A DNA stretch of 64,000 bases from JADGRB01 sp036267635. Lineage in GTDB: Bacteria > Myxococcota_A > Polyangia > Fen-1088. This document shows, piece after piece, positions 46,056 through 55,902 of this stretch; positions within the stretch are counted from its first letter, which is position 1, and every line of letters starts with the position of its first letter. The notes under the pieces are model-generated. The model saw only the letters and a list, made by a program, of their open reading frames with translations, was not told where the DNA came from and did not search any database. Made by a program: the position numbers and the translations under genes. The stretch spans positions 1 through 64,000 of the forward strand of contig DATAVR010000047.1 of assembly GCA_036267635.1 (NCBI GenBank), in the 5' to 3' direction.

Positions 46056-47726
46056 ATGCGGATGGTTTATGTGCTTGCGGGAGTGGTGGTCACGGGGTCG
46101 TTCGGGTGCGATCGCTTGCTCGAACAGCTCTTGCATGACCGGGACAAAGGAAACCAGGGCGGCGCGATGGGGATGTCGTCCGACGGCGGCGCCGGAACGG
46201 GCGGCGCGGGCGGCATGATGGCCGGCGCCGGTGGCGCGGCGGGCGCCTCCGGCCCCGGGATGGCCTGCGGCGCGCTGACCTTCAGCCAGACGATCGCGCT
46301 CGGTCCCTCCGCGGCCGGGCAGGCCTATGTCCGCTGCCAGACGCGCGGGCCCGAAGCTGGCTGGCAGGTGACCCTCTCGCCGACCGGCGATCGCTTGGCG
46401 GCGCGCACGGGCGCGGGGACGGTCCGATTGCTCGCCACCAATCCCTGGAGCGAGATCGCCCAGATCGGATCGCCGCTCGGTCAGATCGATGCGGTCGCGT
46501 TCTCTCCCGACGGCGCGACGCTCGCCGCCCTGTCGGCGGAGATGGGGGAGGTGACGTTGTGGAACGCCGCCGATGGGACGCTGGCGCGCAGCTTCGCCGG
46601 GCCGCCCGCCTCAGGCGTCGACACGACCGCGTCGGCGCTGGCCTTCTCCTCGGACGGCGGGCGGCTGGCGACCTCGCTGGGGACAATCATCGACCTGGCA
46701 GCGGGGACGACCACCAGCTGGCTGACCGGCGCACCTGGGACGTTCGTGCTCGGGGACAACCCCGAGAGCTTGGCCTTCAGCAGCCCGGCGGGGGGCGGCA
46801 TCCCGGTCCTGCGATTCACCGCCGGCGACGCGCAGCTCTTCATCGAGACCGATTTCCAGATCGGGGACTCGCCGACCAGCACGCGCCTCGAGCTCCGCGC
46901 GCCCGCGACCGGCGCGCAGATCGTCCTCTTCAGCTTTTTCAGCCGAGGCCTGCTCGGCTATGCGGTCTCGCCGGACGGGCGCTTCGTCGCCCAGGGGACA
47001 ACGGCCGAGGCGGGCGGGGAGGGCTTTGCCGCCGGCCTCACCCTCTTCGACGCGACGACCGGTGCCCAGGTCGCGTTCGACCCCAGCTTCACGGGGACCG
47101 TGCTCGGCTTCTCGCGCGACGGGTCGGAGATCTTCACCGAGACCGGCACGACCGTGACGGGCGCCGGCAGCACCGATCTGCACCTCATCAGCCAGTTCAC
47201 GGTCCCGGCGGGCTTCGCCTTCTTGGGCGTGTCGCCGGCCGGCGATCTGGTGGGATCGGTCGCGAACGCGACCTCCTGGTTGAACCCGGCGACGGGCGCC
47301 GTCGTGCAGAGCTCGGGCTACCCGCTCGGCGCGCTCACCTGGTCGGCCGACGGCCGCTTCGGCGCCGGCACCGGCGATCCGGCGGCGCTGTTTCATTTCT
47401 GGCGCGAGGCCGACGACGCCCAGCTCTGCGGGCCCGCGGCCGACAGCAGCACCGCGCCGGCGCTGGCGTCGCTGGGGTCGGCGGGACCGGCGGGGGAGAA
47501 CCAGACCGCGATGTCGAGCGACGGCTCGCTCACCGTCTCGTCGGCCTTCGTGGTTCACACCCACGCCACCAACTACGACGCGCTCTCCGTCGTCGACAGC
47601 ATGACGGCGACGCTGCTGCGGCAGTTCGGGGCCATGAACGGGACGGAGCCGATCGCCGTCTCGGTCCCGACCGGCGATCGCCTGTTCACGCCCCAGGGGA
47701 ACGACGTCGCGGTCTGGTGCCGTTAG
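46056..47726 (+). CDS. WD40-like beta-propeller lipoprotein
   Basis: ATG 46056 has a GGAGG site. The protein has 556 residues, lipobox GSFGC (Cys18) and a short Gly/Ala linker. The body carries repeated blades: VTLSPTGDRLAARTGAGTVRLL, VAFSPDGATLAALSAEMGEVTLWNAADGT, LAFSSDGGRLATSLGTIIDL and YAVSPDGRFVAQG. The pattern of SPDG-x-x-A followed by a Trp/Val strand is WD40-like. It is probably an envelope scaffold or binding protein. It ends convergently with the next gene, overlapping by 4 bases. Confidence 0.78.
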   Translation: MRMVYVLAGVVVTGSFGCDRLLEQLLHDRDKGNQGGAMGMSSDGGAGTGGAGGMMAGAGGAAGASGPGMACGALTFSQTIALGPSAAGQAYVRCQTRGPEAGWQVTLSPTGDRLAARTGAGTVRLLATNPWSEIAQIGSPLGQIDAVAFSPDGATLAALSAEMGEVTLWNAADGTLARSFAGPPASGVDTTASALAFSSDGGRLATSLGTIIDLAAGTTTSWLTGAPGTFVLGDNPESLAFSSPAGGGIPVLRFTAGDAQLFIETDFQIGDSPTSTRLELRAPATGAQIVLFSFFSRGLLGYAVSPDGRFVAQGTTAEAGGEGFAAGLTLFDATTGAQVAFDPSFTGTVLGFSRDGSEIFTETGTTVTGAGSTDLHLISQFTVPAGFAFLGVSPAGDLVGSVANATSWLNPATGAVVQSSGYPLGALTWSADGRFGAGTGDPAALFHFWREADDAQLCGPAADSSTAPALASLGSAGPAGENQTAMSSDGSLTVSSAFVVHTHATNYDALSVVDSMTATLLRQFGAMNGTEPIAVSVPTGDRLFTPQGNDVAVWCR

Positions 47727-48979
47727 GGCGTCGGCGTGTCGTCGAGGTCGATGGGATCTGCGAGATCTGGAGAGCCGAGCAAGTAGGCCGGCTCTTCGGG
47801 CGGGGGCTCCGGTTCCCGGGCGCAGCCGGCGGCGCCGGCGCGAACGAAACCGCGGGGACAGGTCGGGACGCCGCGACAGACGCCGTCCCAGCTCTGCCCG
47901 AGGAAGCAGCAGTGCCGGGCGCCGTCGACGGCCGTGCGGCCGGGCGGGCAGGCCTGGCACCCGTCGGCGGCGGCCACGTAGCCCGCGGGGCAGCTCGCCG
48001 GGAGGCCGGTGCAGGTGGAGCCGGTGTAGTGCTGCCCGGGCCAGCAGGGGAGCCGATGGGGATCGGGGGCGTCGGTGGGCACGCCCGTCGGCGGCAGCTC
48101 GCCCCATGTCGCGCGATCGAACCTGGTGACCGCGCCGCCGGTCTGCTTCTCCACGAACCGCCAGATGTCGTCGACGTACCGGCTCGGAAACCCTTTGCAC
48201 TTCGGGTGGGTGAAGATCCCCCGGTAGGTCTCGAGCCGCGCGAACTCCGCAACCAGCACCAGCTCGGCGCGAAAGCCGGTCCGGTACTCGGGGCAGGAGG
48301 CGGCCCGCAGGCTGTGAATCGAAGGCGTGCCGCCGCGCCCCTTGAGGACGCCGGTCGTCAGGAGCTCGCGCCCCTTGCTGGTGAGCCGTCCGTCGCGCCC
48401 GAATGAGCGATTCCAGCCGCTGTGTCCGTCGAGCTCGATCAGGTAGTTGCCGTCGCCACGAAACGACACGCGCAGGTGGCCGCCTGTCCCGTTCCACTCG
48501 TCGTAGGTCGCGTGCAGGAAACGCGGCTCGTGTCCGGGGACGCCGGCTCTCTCCTTGGCTCGCCATTCGCCGAGGTCGAAGGACTCATCCGATTCGCGAT
48601 CCGGATCGACGCAGAAGTCGTAGCTGCTCCCACAGCTGCCGCCACGCGGACAGCCGTCGGAGGCAGACGAGCAGCGGAGCTCACAGAAGACGTAGCAGGT
48701 CTCGTCGGGCGTGCAGTCGGCGTCCGTTCGACAGCCGCACTTGCCGATGATCGGCTCCTGCTGGCAGACGGCGCCCGGCATTCGACAGTCACGCGCGTCG
48801 CGGCAGCCGTACCGCGTGCGCGAGGTGAACGGACCTTCCGCGCCCACGCCCGGCGCGGCGGGCTGCGCGGCGGCCGCCGCCGGCGTCGAGCTCCGTTCGG
48901 GAACGTGCCGCCCCTCGAAGCAACCCTGGCCGCCGGAGAGCGCGAGGGCGACGCCCAGGAGGAAGCGGGGGGCGCGCAC
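47723..48979 (-). CDS. Cys-rich lipoprotein, function unknown
   Basis: This protein has 418 residues from ATG 48979. The signal ends LSGGQGC (Cys20). Residues about 55-130 hold many Cys (CRDARDCRMPGAVCQQ, CGCRTDADCTPDETCYVFCELRCSS) in EGF-like or Dickkopf-like spacing. A middle beta-rich domain follows, then a second Cys-rich stretch (CPAGYVAAADGCQACPPGRTA, CCFLGQSWDGVCRGVPTCPRGFVRAG). The outer-surface role is unknown. It stands next to the M28 peptidase on the same strand, 7 bases from its stop. Confidence 0.7.
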   Translation of the reverse strand: MRAPRFLLGVALALSGGQGCFEGRHVPERSSTPAAAAAQPAAPGVGAEGPFTSRTRYGCRDARDCRMPGAVCQQEPIIGKCGCRTDADCTPDETCYVFCELRCSSASDGCPRGGSCGSSYDFCVDPDRESDESFDLGEWRAKERAGVPGHEPRFLHATYDEWNGTGGHLRVSFRGDGNYLIELDGHSGWNRSFGRDGRLTSKGRELLTTGVLKGRGGTPSIHSLRAASCPEYRTGFRAELVLVAEFARLETYRGIFTHPKCKGFPSRYVDDIWRFVEKQTGGAVTRFDRATWGELPPTGVPTDAPDPHRLPCWPGQHYTGSTCTGLPASCPAGYVAAADGCQACPPGRTAVDGARHCCFLGQSWDGVCRGVPTCPRGFVRAGAAGCAREPEPPPEEPAYLLGSPDLADPIDLDDTPTP

Positions 48980-48986
48980 GGGAGCG

Positions 48987-51857
48987 CTAGCTTTCGCAGG
49001 CGGTGGCGGCGACCGTCTCGATGGCGATGGCGGTCAACGCCGCCGCGTAGTCGAGGTCGATGTTCTTCATCGTGTCGGCGGTGTCGTGGTAGCCGGTCCG
49101 GCTGATGTCGTAGTTCTCCATGAAGAGGACCACCGGAATTCCCACGTCGGAGAAGATCTGGCCGTCGGTGTTGTAGAGCGCCGAGCGGGGATCCCACTCG
49201 GGGCGAATCTCCCCGCGCAGCGCCAGGTGCGCGAACGGGGGCGGCACCTTGGCGCCGTGCTCCTGGCGTTCCGCCCGCGGCCTCCCAGCTCGATCCGGTG
49301 CCTGGTTCCAGGTCTCCACCCGCCGGTTCCAGCGCTCGTTGGCCAGATGGGCCTGCAGGGCCAGCCGCGCCGAGGCGACCCCCTCGCCGGGCGCGATCTG
49401 AAAGACGTCGCGGTCGCGATCGTTGTTGTGCGCGATCATGTCGAGCACGTAGGCCCCCGTCACGCGGACCCGCGACACGTCGACGATCGCCCCCGATTCG
49501 GCGGCGAAGCGCAGCCGGCGCTCGCAGAGCGCCTGGGCCAGCGCGCGCGCCCCCAGGCAGTCGGAGGGGAACTCCTCGCCGGTGAGATGAACGAGCCAGA
49601 CGTCACGCGCCAGCTTCCCCTCCCGGGCGAGCGGCAGCAAAGTCTCGGCGGCCAAAAGGAGCGCGGTGGTCGCGGAGTGGTTGTCGTCGGCGCCGGCGGC
49701 CGCCGCGCGCAGACCGTCGCCGCCGCGCTCCGTCTCGTAGACGTCCTCCATGTAGGCGGTGTCGTAGTGATCGGCCATGATCACCGCCTGGCCGCGGTCG
49801 CGGCCGGGGATCATCACGACGACGTTGCGCTCGTGCGCCTCGTGCGACTGGTTGCGGCTCCACCCCTCCGACCAGCGAAACGGAAAGTCGGTCTCCCAGC
49901 GAAAGGCGTGGTCGACCACCTCGGCGCGCCCGGTCATCTGGTGGGCCTCGATGAGCGCGCGGTAGCGCTCGTGCAGATGATCGCCGAGGCGCTCGAGATC
50001 GCGCCGCTGCGTCAGCTCCAGGCGCGCGGCTTTGGCGGCCGGGCCGCCGGTTTTTCCTTTGTTGACGAGCACGCCGTCGGCGGTCTCCTTCATCCTGAAC
50101 TCGCCCTCGGCGAGCGCCGCGATCGTCTTCCAGACCTTCTCTTCAAAAACGCGGGTGTGGGTGGTCGCGAAGGTCTGGTCTGGCGTTTCGGGCCGGGCGG
50201 CGGCCACGATCCCTTTGAGGAGCGCGGCGCAACGCGCTCCGTCCTTCGCGTCGCTGGCCATCTGCGGAAGCGCCGCGAGCCAGGCGTCCAATGTCTCGCG
50301 CTTGCCGGTGTGGACCAGCGCGCGGGCGAATGCCGGGTCGAGCGCGTCGCCGACCAGCTCGCGGAGCTCGAGCAGCTTCTGAATGTTGTGGCTGGTGGTG
50401 AAGCGCGCCCGCCCCGGATCGGCGCCAAAGAGCGTCGCCGCCTCCAGGTACCCGGGGCGCGCCAGCAGGCGCGGCTGGAGCGCGATCGGCGCCCGCTCGG
50501 GGCGATCGGGCGGCGCCTCGGCCCGCGCGTAGCCGAGGAAATGCGGGCCGTCCCAGGTGTCGGCGGCGCTGGCGCCGGCCCGCAGCCGCGCCACCAGCGG
50601 GAGGTGCCAGAAGATCTCCCGCTCGCCCGCCCGCATGGGCGGATAGTAGAAGCGGTAGCCGAAGCGGCCGCCGCGGTCGACGGTCTCCGCGGCGCGCTGG
50701 ATCTCCAGCGGCGTGGCGCGCGGCCCGTCGAGGATCAGCGCGTAGTCCTCGTTCCAGATCTGCGCGTTGCGCGCCATCGGCTTGCCGTAGAGGCCGAGAT
50801 CGTCGGGGTCGGTGGAGAAGAGGGCGACCGAGACCTGATCCTCGAACGTCTGCACCTCCTTGACGTTCTGATCGCGGGCCATCCGCTGCCAGCGGTGCGA
50901 GCGGGTGATCTTGCGGACCATGGCGTGGTTGGTGCGCGTCGCCTTCAGATCGGCGAGCTCGTCGAGCCAGCCCGACTGCGGGATCCGGATCTGATAGCTG
51001 TCGGCGACGTGCGAAAAGAGGTGCAGGAGCGGGATCTGCGTCGCCCGAGGGAGCGCCTGCGCGAGCTTGCGGTAGCCCGAATGCTCGAAGAAAGCCAGGC
51101 TGGCGGGGTGCGGGACGAGCCGCAAGCGAGCCGCCAGGTAGGCGTCCTGAACCGGCGCCGGCAGTGCCGCGAAGGGCTGAAACGTCACGATGGTGTCGAT
51201 GCCTTCGAGCGACTGGCCGTCTTCCAGGCGCAGCCTGCGGCCGAAGGTCGGAAGAGGCTCGGAGGCTTCAGCGACGATCCGGACGCCGTCGAGGGGCGCC
51301 TTGCCGCCTGGCGCCGCCTGATTGGCCCAGGCGACGAAACGGGCGAACCCGTCGCGATCCTCGTCGGCGAAGCTGCGCCAGAAGGCTGCCGCCGGCCCGT
51401 CGTGGCTGGTGCCGAACAGCGTCCAGCGGACGTTTCCCTTGTCGTCCTGCGTTCGCGAAAGACAGAGCGCCAGCGCGATGACGATCGGTTCACTGGCCGC
51501 GCGTCGCGCCGGCGCCGCCTCGGCCAGCGCGCGCGGCCAGGCGGCGTTGTCGCCCAGCAGCGTATGGGAGAAATCGTGGGGCTTGCCGTGCACCAGGCGC
51601 TCGAGCTCGGTCAGGACGCGCCCGGCGATCTTGCCCAGCCCGGGCGCTATCTCGCGCGCCTGCTCCTCCTCGGTGACGTCCATCGCGTCGTCGCCGCTGG
51701 CGCGCAGCGTGCAGGCGCCGGCCGCGCGCCGAGGGGCGTAGGGCTTCACCACCAGGTAGGGCGATGGCATGTACTCCGAATAGGCCGGCAGCGGAAACCG
51801 TCCCTCGCCGACGAACGCCTCGCCCGCCTCCGCCTCGATCTCCTGCCAGGGAGTCAC
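48987..51857 (-). CDS. Large M28-family zinc peptidase
   Basis: This protein has 956 residues from ATG 51857. The C-terminal third is a Zn-dependent M28 exopeptidase: ADHYD (His697), ADDN (Asp724/725), GEE (Glu761/762), LDMIAHN (Asp806) and the last ligand in TGYHDTAD (His924), so the metal and general-base set is complete. The first about 640 residues are an unrecognised helical/mixed domain. No signal peptide is obvious, so it may be cytoplasmic or exported otherwise. It is just upstream of the Cys-rich lipoprotein. Confidence 0.85.
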   Translation of the reverse strand: MTPWQEIEAEAGEAFVGEGRFPLPAYSEYMPSPYLVVKPYAPRRAAGACTLRASGDDAMDVTEEEQAREIAPGLGKIAGRVLTELERLVHGKPHDFSHTLLGDNAAWPRALAEAAPARRAASEPIVIALALCLSRTQDDKGNVRWTLFGTSHDGPAAAFWRSFADEDRDGFARFVAWANQAAPGGKAPLDGVRIVAEASEPLPTFGRRLRLEDGQSLEGIDTIVTFQPFAALPAPVQDAYLAARLRLVPHPASLAFFEHSGYRKLAQALPRATQIPLLHLFSHVADSYQIRIPQSGWLDELADLKATRTNHAMVRKITRSHRWQRMARDQNVKEVQTFEDQVSVALFSTDPDDLGLYGKPMARNAQIWNEDYALILDGPRATPLEIQRAAETVDRGGRFGYRFYYPPMRAGEREIFWHLPLVARLRAGASAADTWDGPHFLGYARAEAPPDRPERAPIALQPRLLARPGYLEAATLFGADPGRARFTTSHNIQKLLELRELVGDALDPAFARALVHTGKRETLDAWLAALPQMASDAKDGARCAALLKGIVAAARPETPDQTFATTHTRVFEEKVWKTIAALAEGEFRMKETADGVLVNKGKTGGPAAKAARLELTQRRDLERLGDHLHERYRALIEAHQMTGRAEVVDHAFRWETDFPFRWSEGWSRNQSHEAHERNVVVMIPGRDRGQAVIMADHYDTAYMEDVYETERGGDGLRAAAAGADDNHSATTALLLAAETLLPLAREGKLARDVWLVHLTGEEFPSDCLGARALAQALCERRLRFAAESGAIVDVSRVRVTGAYVLDMIAHNNDRDRDVFQIAPGEGVASARLALQAHLANERWNRRVETWNQAPDRAGRPRAERQEHGAKVPPPFAHLALRGEIRPEWDPRSALYNTDGQIFSDVGIPVVLFMENYDISRTGYHDTADTMKNIDLDYAAALTAIAIETVAATACES

Positions 51858-51901
51858 CGGTCGGAGGATATCGCAGCTGGGATCGAATACTCTAGGCCCC
51901 C

Positions 51902-52510
51902 ATGGAGAAGGCGCGGCTGTGGGCCGTCGAGTGGAAGCAGGGGGGCGAGACGCTGCTGGCGATTGAACCGGACGACGATGAGCTCCGCCGCGCGGCGCCC
52001 GAGCTGGCCGCCTTCTACAACGACAGCCACAACCGCCTGATGATGGCGCACGACGGCGAGCCGCACACGGCGCCCGACGTCGTCGACTACTACGAAGAGC
52101 TGCGCGCCGACGCGGGGCGGCCGTTTCTCCTTTATATGGACGGCGTGCTGATGGGGGACGCGGACTTCCGCAACGTCGAGGACGGTACCGCCGAGTTCGC
52201 CATCATGATCGGCGGCCGGGCCAGCCAGGGTCGCGGCCTCGGGACGCGCTTCAGCCTGATGCTGCACGCGTTCGGGTTCGGGACGCTGGGGCTCGAACAG
52301 ATCTACATCTCGGTGATCCCCGCCAATGTGGCGTCGCGCCGGCTGTTCGAGAAGCTCGGCTATCAGATCGACGACAGCCCGGGCGCGCGCGAGTTCATCG
52401 ACGAGGAGAGCGACCTGACGATGTCGCTGGCGCGACCTGCGTTCGAGCCCACCTACACCGCCGAACGGGTCGCCATCCGGGCCTACGAGCGCTCCGCGCC
52501 GGCGCCCTGA
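51902..52510 (+). CDS. GNAT-family N-acetyltransferase
   Basis: This protein has 202 residues from ATG 51902. The acetyl-CoA-binding motif A region is FAIMIGGRASQGRGLGTRFSLMLHAFGFGTLGLEQIYISVIPANVASRRLFEKLGYQI, which is the RimJ/RimL-like layout (Q/RxxGxG/A loop and N-x-x-S-x-x-x-x-E-K-x-G-Y). The substrate is unknown. It diverges from the M28 peptidase across 44 bases. Confidence 0.88.
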   Translation: MEKARLWAVEWKQGGETLLAIEPDDDELRRAAPELAAFYNDSHNRLMMAHDGEPHTAPDVVDYYEELRADAGRPFLLYMDGVLMGDADFRNVEDGTAEFAIMIGGRASQGRGLGTRFSLMLHAFGFGTLGLEQIYISVIPANVASRRLFEKLGYQIDDSPGAREFIDEESDLTMSLARPAFEPTYTAERVAIRAYERSAPAP

Positions 52511-52652
52511 CCGCGCGTTTTGTCGTAGGTGACGGGACGCGGCGCGAACGGCTCAAGAAAATCGAGCCTGGAGACGCCGGCCTGCCCCCGTCTTTCTGGC
52601 GAGCCGTGCCCGAGGGATGGCGTCACTTCATCCCCGCATGGCAACCCATTCG

Positions 52653-55600
52653 ATGAAGAACCTCTCTGTCGCCGCGCTGGCGGCCGTCCTGTTGTCGGCC
52701 CTCGCGAGCAGGGCCGGCGCGCAGACGCTCTCCAACACCTACTTCAAGGCGCAGATCGGCACCAACGGCGAGATCTCGTCGCTGCAGCTGACCGGCGACG
52801 CCTTCCCCACCAACTACGTCCTGAACGCGACCAACGCCGTGGGGCAGAACAGCGCCGACCATGAGTGGGTGGGCGAGCTGATGTTCAACTACCGGCTCAA
52901 CGGCGGCGCCTGGACCCCCGCGCTGACCAACCAGTCGGCCGACGTCCGCGAGATCACCACCGGCACCAACTCGGTCATCGTCACCTACCAGAACTCGGCC
53001 AACGCAAAAGGGGTCAAGAACTTCAAGCTGGTCGAGACCTACGCGCTGGTGAACGACTACCTCTCCTGGCAGATCACCGTCACCAACACCAGCACGCAGA
53101 CGATGGAGATGGGCGACTTCGGCCTTCCGCTGCCGTTCAACGAGTACTGGAACCAGGCCAACGACGTCATCTACGAGACGCGGACCGTCTACCACTCGTT
53201 CACCGGCAACAACAACTCGTACATCACGGTCGAGCGGCCGAGCGGCGTCGGCCCCTTCATCTTGATGACGCCCGATCAGACGACCGGCGCCGGGTTCGAA
53301 TACATGGACAACTGGGTGAAGAGCGAGCACTCCGGGAGCGCCTGGGCCGCGGGCGGCGGCACCCCCTCCTGGACCAATGGGCTCGACGTCTTCTACATCC
53401 ACTCGAACGTCATCAAGAGCACCAGCCGCGGCTACCTGCCCAACACCAGCCTCACGCTGGCCCCGGGCGCCAGCCAGACCTACAGCTTCAAGTTCTTCAA
53501 CGTCGCCAGCCACACCGACGTCGAGAACCGCCTCTACAGCGAAGGGATGATCGACGTCAGCGTCGTCCCCAGCATGATCGTGCCGAGCAACATGGCGGCC
53601 AAGATCGATCTGCACACCTCTCAGACGATCACTTCGCTGACCCCGCAGTACGCCTCGCAGACGACGGTCACCTCGCTCGGCACGGTGGCCACCGATCACA
53701 AGATCTACCAACTGAGCTTCAGCCAGCTCGGCCAGAACAACGTCACGGTCAGCTACGGCACCGGCCTGACCACGACGCTGCAGTTCTACGTCATCGAGCC
53801 GATTGACACCGCCCTGCAGCGGCACGCCACGTTCATGGTGGCGAACCAGCAGTGGACGACCGGCGACATGAAGGGCCTCTTCGACGACTGGATGATGGAC
53901 AGCAAGGCCAAGCGGGGCGCGGAGGGGGGCAGCGGCTGGGGGGACGACTGGGGCTGGACCCACGGCGAATTTTTGGCTGAAAAGAACGCTCAGACGCCGG
54001 TGGCCTCCGAGGTGACCGCGCTCGACACCTACCTCGCGGCAGTCTGGGGGCGGGCGATCGATCCCACCTCGTACATCGTGCAGGACTGGTGGTGCCCCGT
54101 CGGGACCAGCGCCACGAACATCATGGGCTGCTACTACGACCGCGCCTACGCCTACCCGCACGCGTTCAACACCTACTTTTCGATGTACAAGATCGCCAGC
54201 CAGTACCCGAAGCTCGTCACCTACCAGCAGACGGCCGACACCTACCTGCTGCGCGCCTACGACATCATCCACACGCTCTACTCGGGGCACGGCGACACGG
54301 GGACCGGGTACATGGGCGAGCAGACGCTCCCCGACATCGCCGCGGCGCTGACCGCCGGCGGTCACACCACCGAGGCGACGTTCGTCACCGGCGTCATCAC
54401 CAAGGTCTTCAACGCCTTCTCCGCCAGCAAGTACCCGTACGGTTCGGAGTACACCTACGACAACACCGGCGAGGAGGCCGTCTACATGGCGGCCAAGCAG
54501 AACAACAACACCTCGGTGCTGGCCAAGGTCAACGCCAAGACGCGCGCCTGCCGCGGCCAGGAGCCGGTCTGGTACTACTACTCCGATCCCGTCACCAACA
54601 ACGGTGAGAACTGGTGGCAGTTCCAGTACACCGCGGCGCTGGCCGGCTCGTGCATGGACGACTTCGTTCGCACGCAGTCGACGACGCCGGAGGTCGACGA
54701 GCGGCTGTCGTACGCCGCCAAGATCGCCAACATCAACGCCATCAACTCGGGGCAGATCGACTCGACCGCGGCCAACGTGGGGACGGTCAGCTGGACGTAC
54801 CAGGGGATGAAGGGGAACGTCTACGTCAACAGCTTCGATCCCGCGAACAGCAAGCTGCACAACGACTGGCGTCAGATGAGCGGCGAGGCCGACCTGGGCC
54901 TGTTCGGCGCGCTGCGAATCCTGAGCGCCGACGTCTCCACCGATCCGATCTTCGGGCTCACCGGCTACGGTTGCAACGTCTCCACGGCCAACAGCTGTAC
55001 GTCGGTGACCCCGACCGACGGCGTGTTCAAGCGGCTCAACATGATCACGCAGAAGATGTCGTTCAGCCTGAACCGGGACCGCTACACGGGGGCCACGGTC
55101 AGCTCGGCGAACAACTACCTCGGGCTCACCCTGCAGAATCAGACCGGCGACGCGCACACCACGACGCTGACGGTGGTGGGCCTGGCGGCCGGGTCTTACG
55201 CGGTGAGCGTCGCCGGGGCCAGCGGGGCCTCGGTGAGCGCCGCCGCCGGCAAGCCGACCGTCATCTCCCTCTCGGTCGGCGCGGCGGCCAGCAGCGCCGT
55301 GATGATCGGGGCTGGTTGCAACAGCTCTGTCGGCGGTGCCGGGGGCGCGGGCGGCACGACCGGCACCGGTGGGACGACCACGACCGGCGCCGGCGGCACG
55401 ACGACGGGCGCCGGCGGTACGACGGGCGCCGGCGGCACGACGGTCACCGGAACCGGCGGCGACGGCACCGGCGGAGCCGGAACCGGCACGGGGGGCGCCG
55501 GCGGCGCCACGGGCGCCGGCGGCGCCACGGGCGCGGGTGGCGCGACGGGTGCCGGCGGCGCGACGGGCGCCGGCGGGTCCACCGGAACCGGCGGCAGCAG

Positions 55601-55772
55601 CGTCGGAACCGGCGGCGACACCGGCGGCAGCGGCACGGGAGCGACCGGCGAATCCGCCTCGAGCGGCTGCGCCTGCGCCACCGCGGCGCACGGGCCGGGA
55701 AGCTCGTGGCCGGCGCTCTGCGGTTCGCTGCTCGCCCTGGCGGCGATTCGACGACGGCGGCGTCGCCCCTAG
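52653..55772 (+). CDS. DUF5695-like secreted glycosidase-like protein with MYXO-CTERM
   Basis: ATG 52653 gives 1039 residues; ATG 52638 is also in frame. A signal peptide (cleaved near RAGA-QT) leads a large body with LSNTYFKAQIGTNGEISSLQLTGD, DHEWVGELMF, GDFGLPLPFNEYW and FILMTPDQTTGAGFEYMDNW, as in DUF5695, which resembles glycoside-hydrolase folds. The C-terminal Gly-Ala-Thr linker (about 900-1000) includes GGATGA repeats. The end is CACATAA...LCGSLLALAAIRRRRRRP, the MYXO-CTERM sorting pattern. It is probably displayed or released at the surface to act on polysaccharide; no catalytic residue can be named. Confidence 0.75.
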   Translation: MKNLSVAALAAVLLSALASRAGAQTLSNTYFKAQIGTNGEISSLQLTGDAFPTNYVLNATNAVGQNSADHEWVGELMFNYRLNGGAWTPALTNQSADVREITTGTNSVIVTYQNSANAKGVKNFKLVETYALVNDYLSWQITVTNTSTQTMEMGDFGLPLPFNEYWNQANDVIYETRTVYHSFTGNNNSYITVERPSGVGPFILMTPDQTTGAGFEYMDNWVKSEHSGSAWAAGGGTPSWTNGLDVFYIHSNVIKSTSRGYLPNTSLTLAPGASQTYSFKFFNVASHTDVENRLYSEGMIDVSVVPSMIVPSNMAAKIDLHTSQTITSLTPQYASQTTVTSLGTVATDHKIYQLSFSQLGQNNVTVSYGTGLTTTLQFYVIEPIDTALQRHATFMVANQQWTTGDMKGLFDDWMMDSKAKRGAEGGSGWGDDWGWTHGEFLAEKNAQTPVASEVTALDTYLAAVWGRAIDPTSYIVQDWWCPVGTSATNIMGCYYDRAYAYPHAFNTYFSMYKIASQYPKLVTYQQTADTYLLRAYDIIHTLYSGHGDTGTGYMGEQTLPDIAAALTAGGHTTEATFVTGVITKVFNAFSASKYPYGSEYTYDNTGEEAVYMAAKQNNNTSVLAKVNAKTRACRGQEPVWYYYSDPVTNNGENWWQFQYTAALAGSCMDDFVRTQSTTPEVDERLSYAAKIANINAINSGQIDSTAANVGTVSWTYQGMKGNVYVNSFDPANSKLHNDWRQMSGEADLGLFGALRILSADVSTDPIFGLTGYGCNVSTANSCTSVTPTDGVFKRLNMITQKMSFSLNRDRYTGATVSSANNYLGLTLQNQTGDAHTTTLTVVGLAAGSYAVSVAGASGASVSAAAGKPTVISLSVGAAASSAVMIGAGCNSSVGGAGGAGGTTGTGGTTTTGAGGTTTGAGGTTGAGGTTVTGTGGDGTGGAGTGTGGAGGATGAGGATGAGGATGAGGATGAGGSTGTGGSSVGTGGDTGGSGTGATGESASSGCACATAAHGPGSSWPALCGSLLALAAIRRRRRRP
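55500..55575 (+). repeat. 18-bp repeat encoding GGATGA
   Basis: About four near-perfect copies of an 18-base unit, with GC differences only at third positions, code the linker before the MYXO-CTERM. Confidence 0.75.
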
Positions 55773-55902
55773 CGCCTGGCCCGCAGGTCACCTCTTCCTG
55801 GCCGGGGCCGAAAGCTGACCAACAATCCGCGCCTCCCGCGGACTATCATGCTCGAGACGACGAAATTCGAGGGCGTCTCGTTCGTGTTTCGGGGAGAGCG
55901 TC

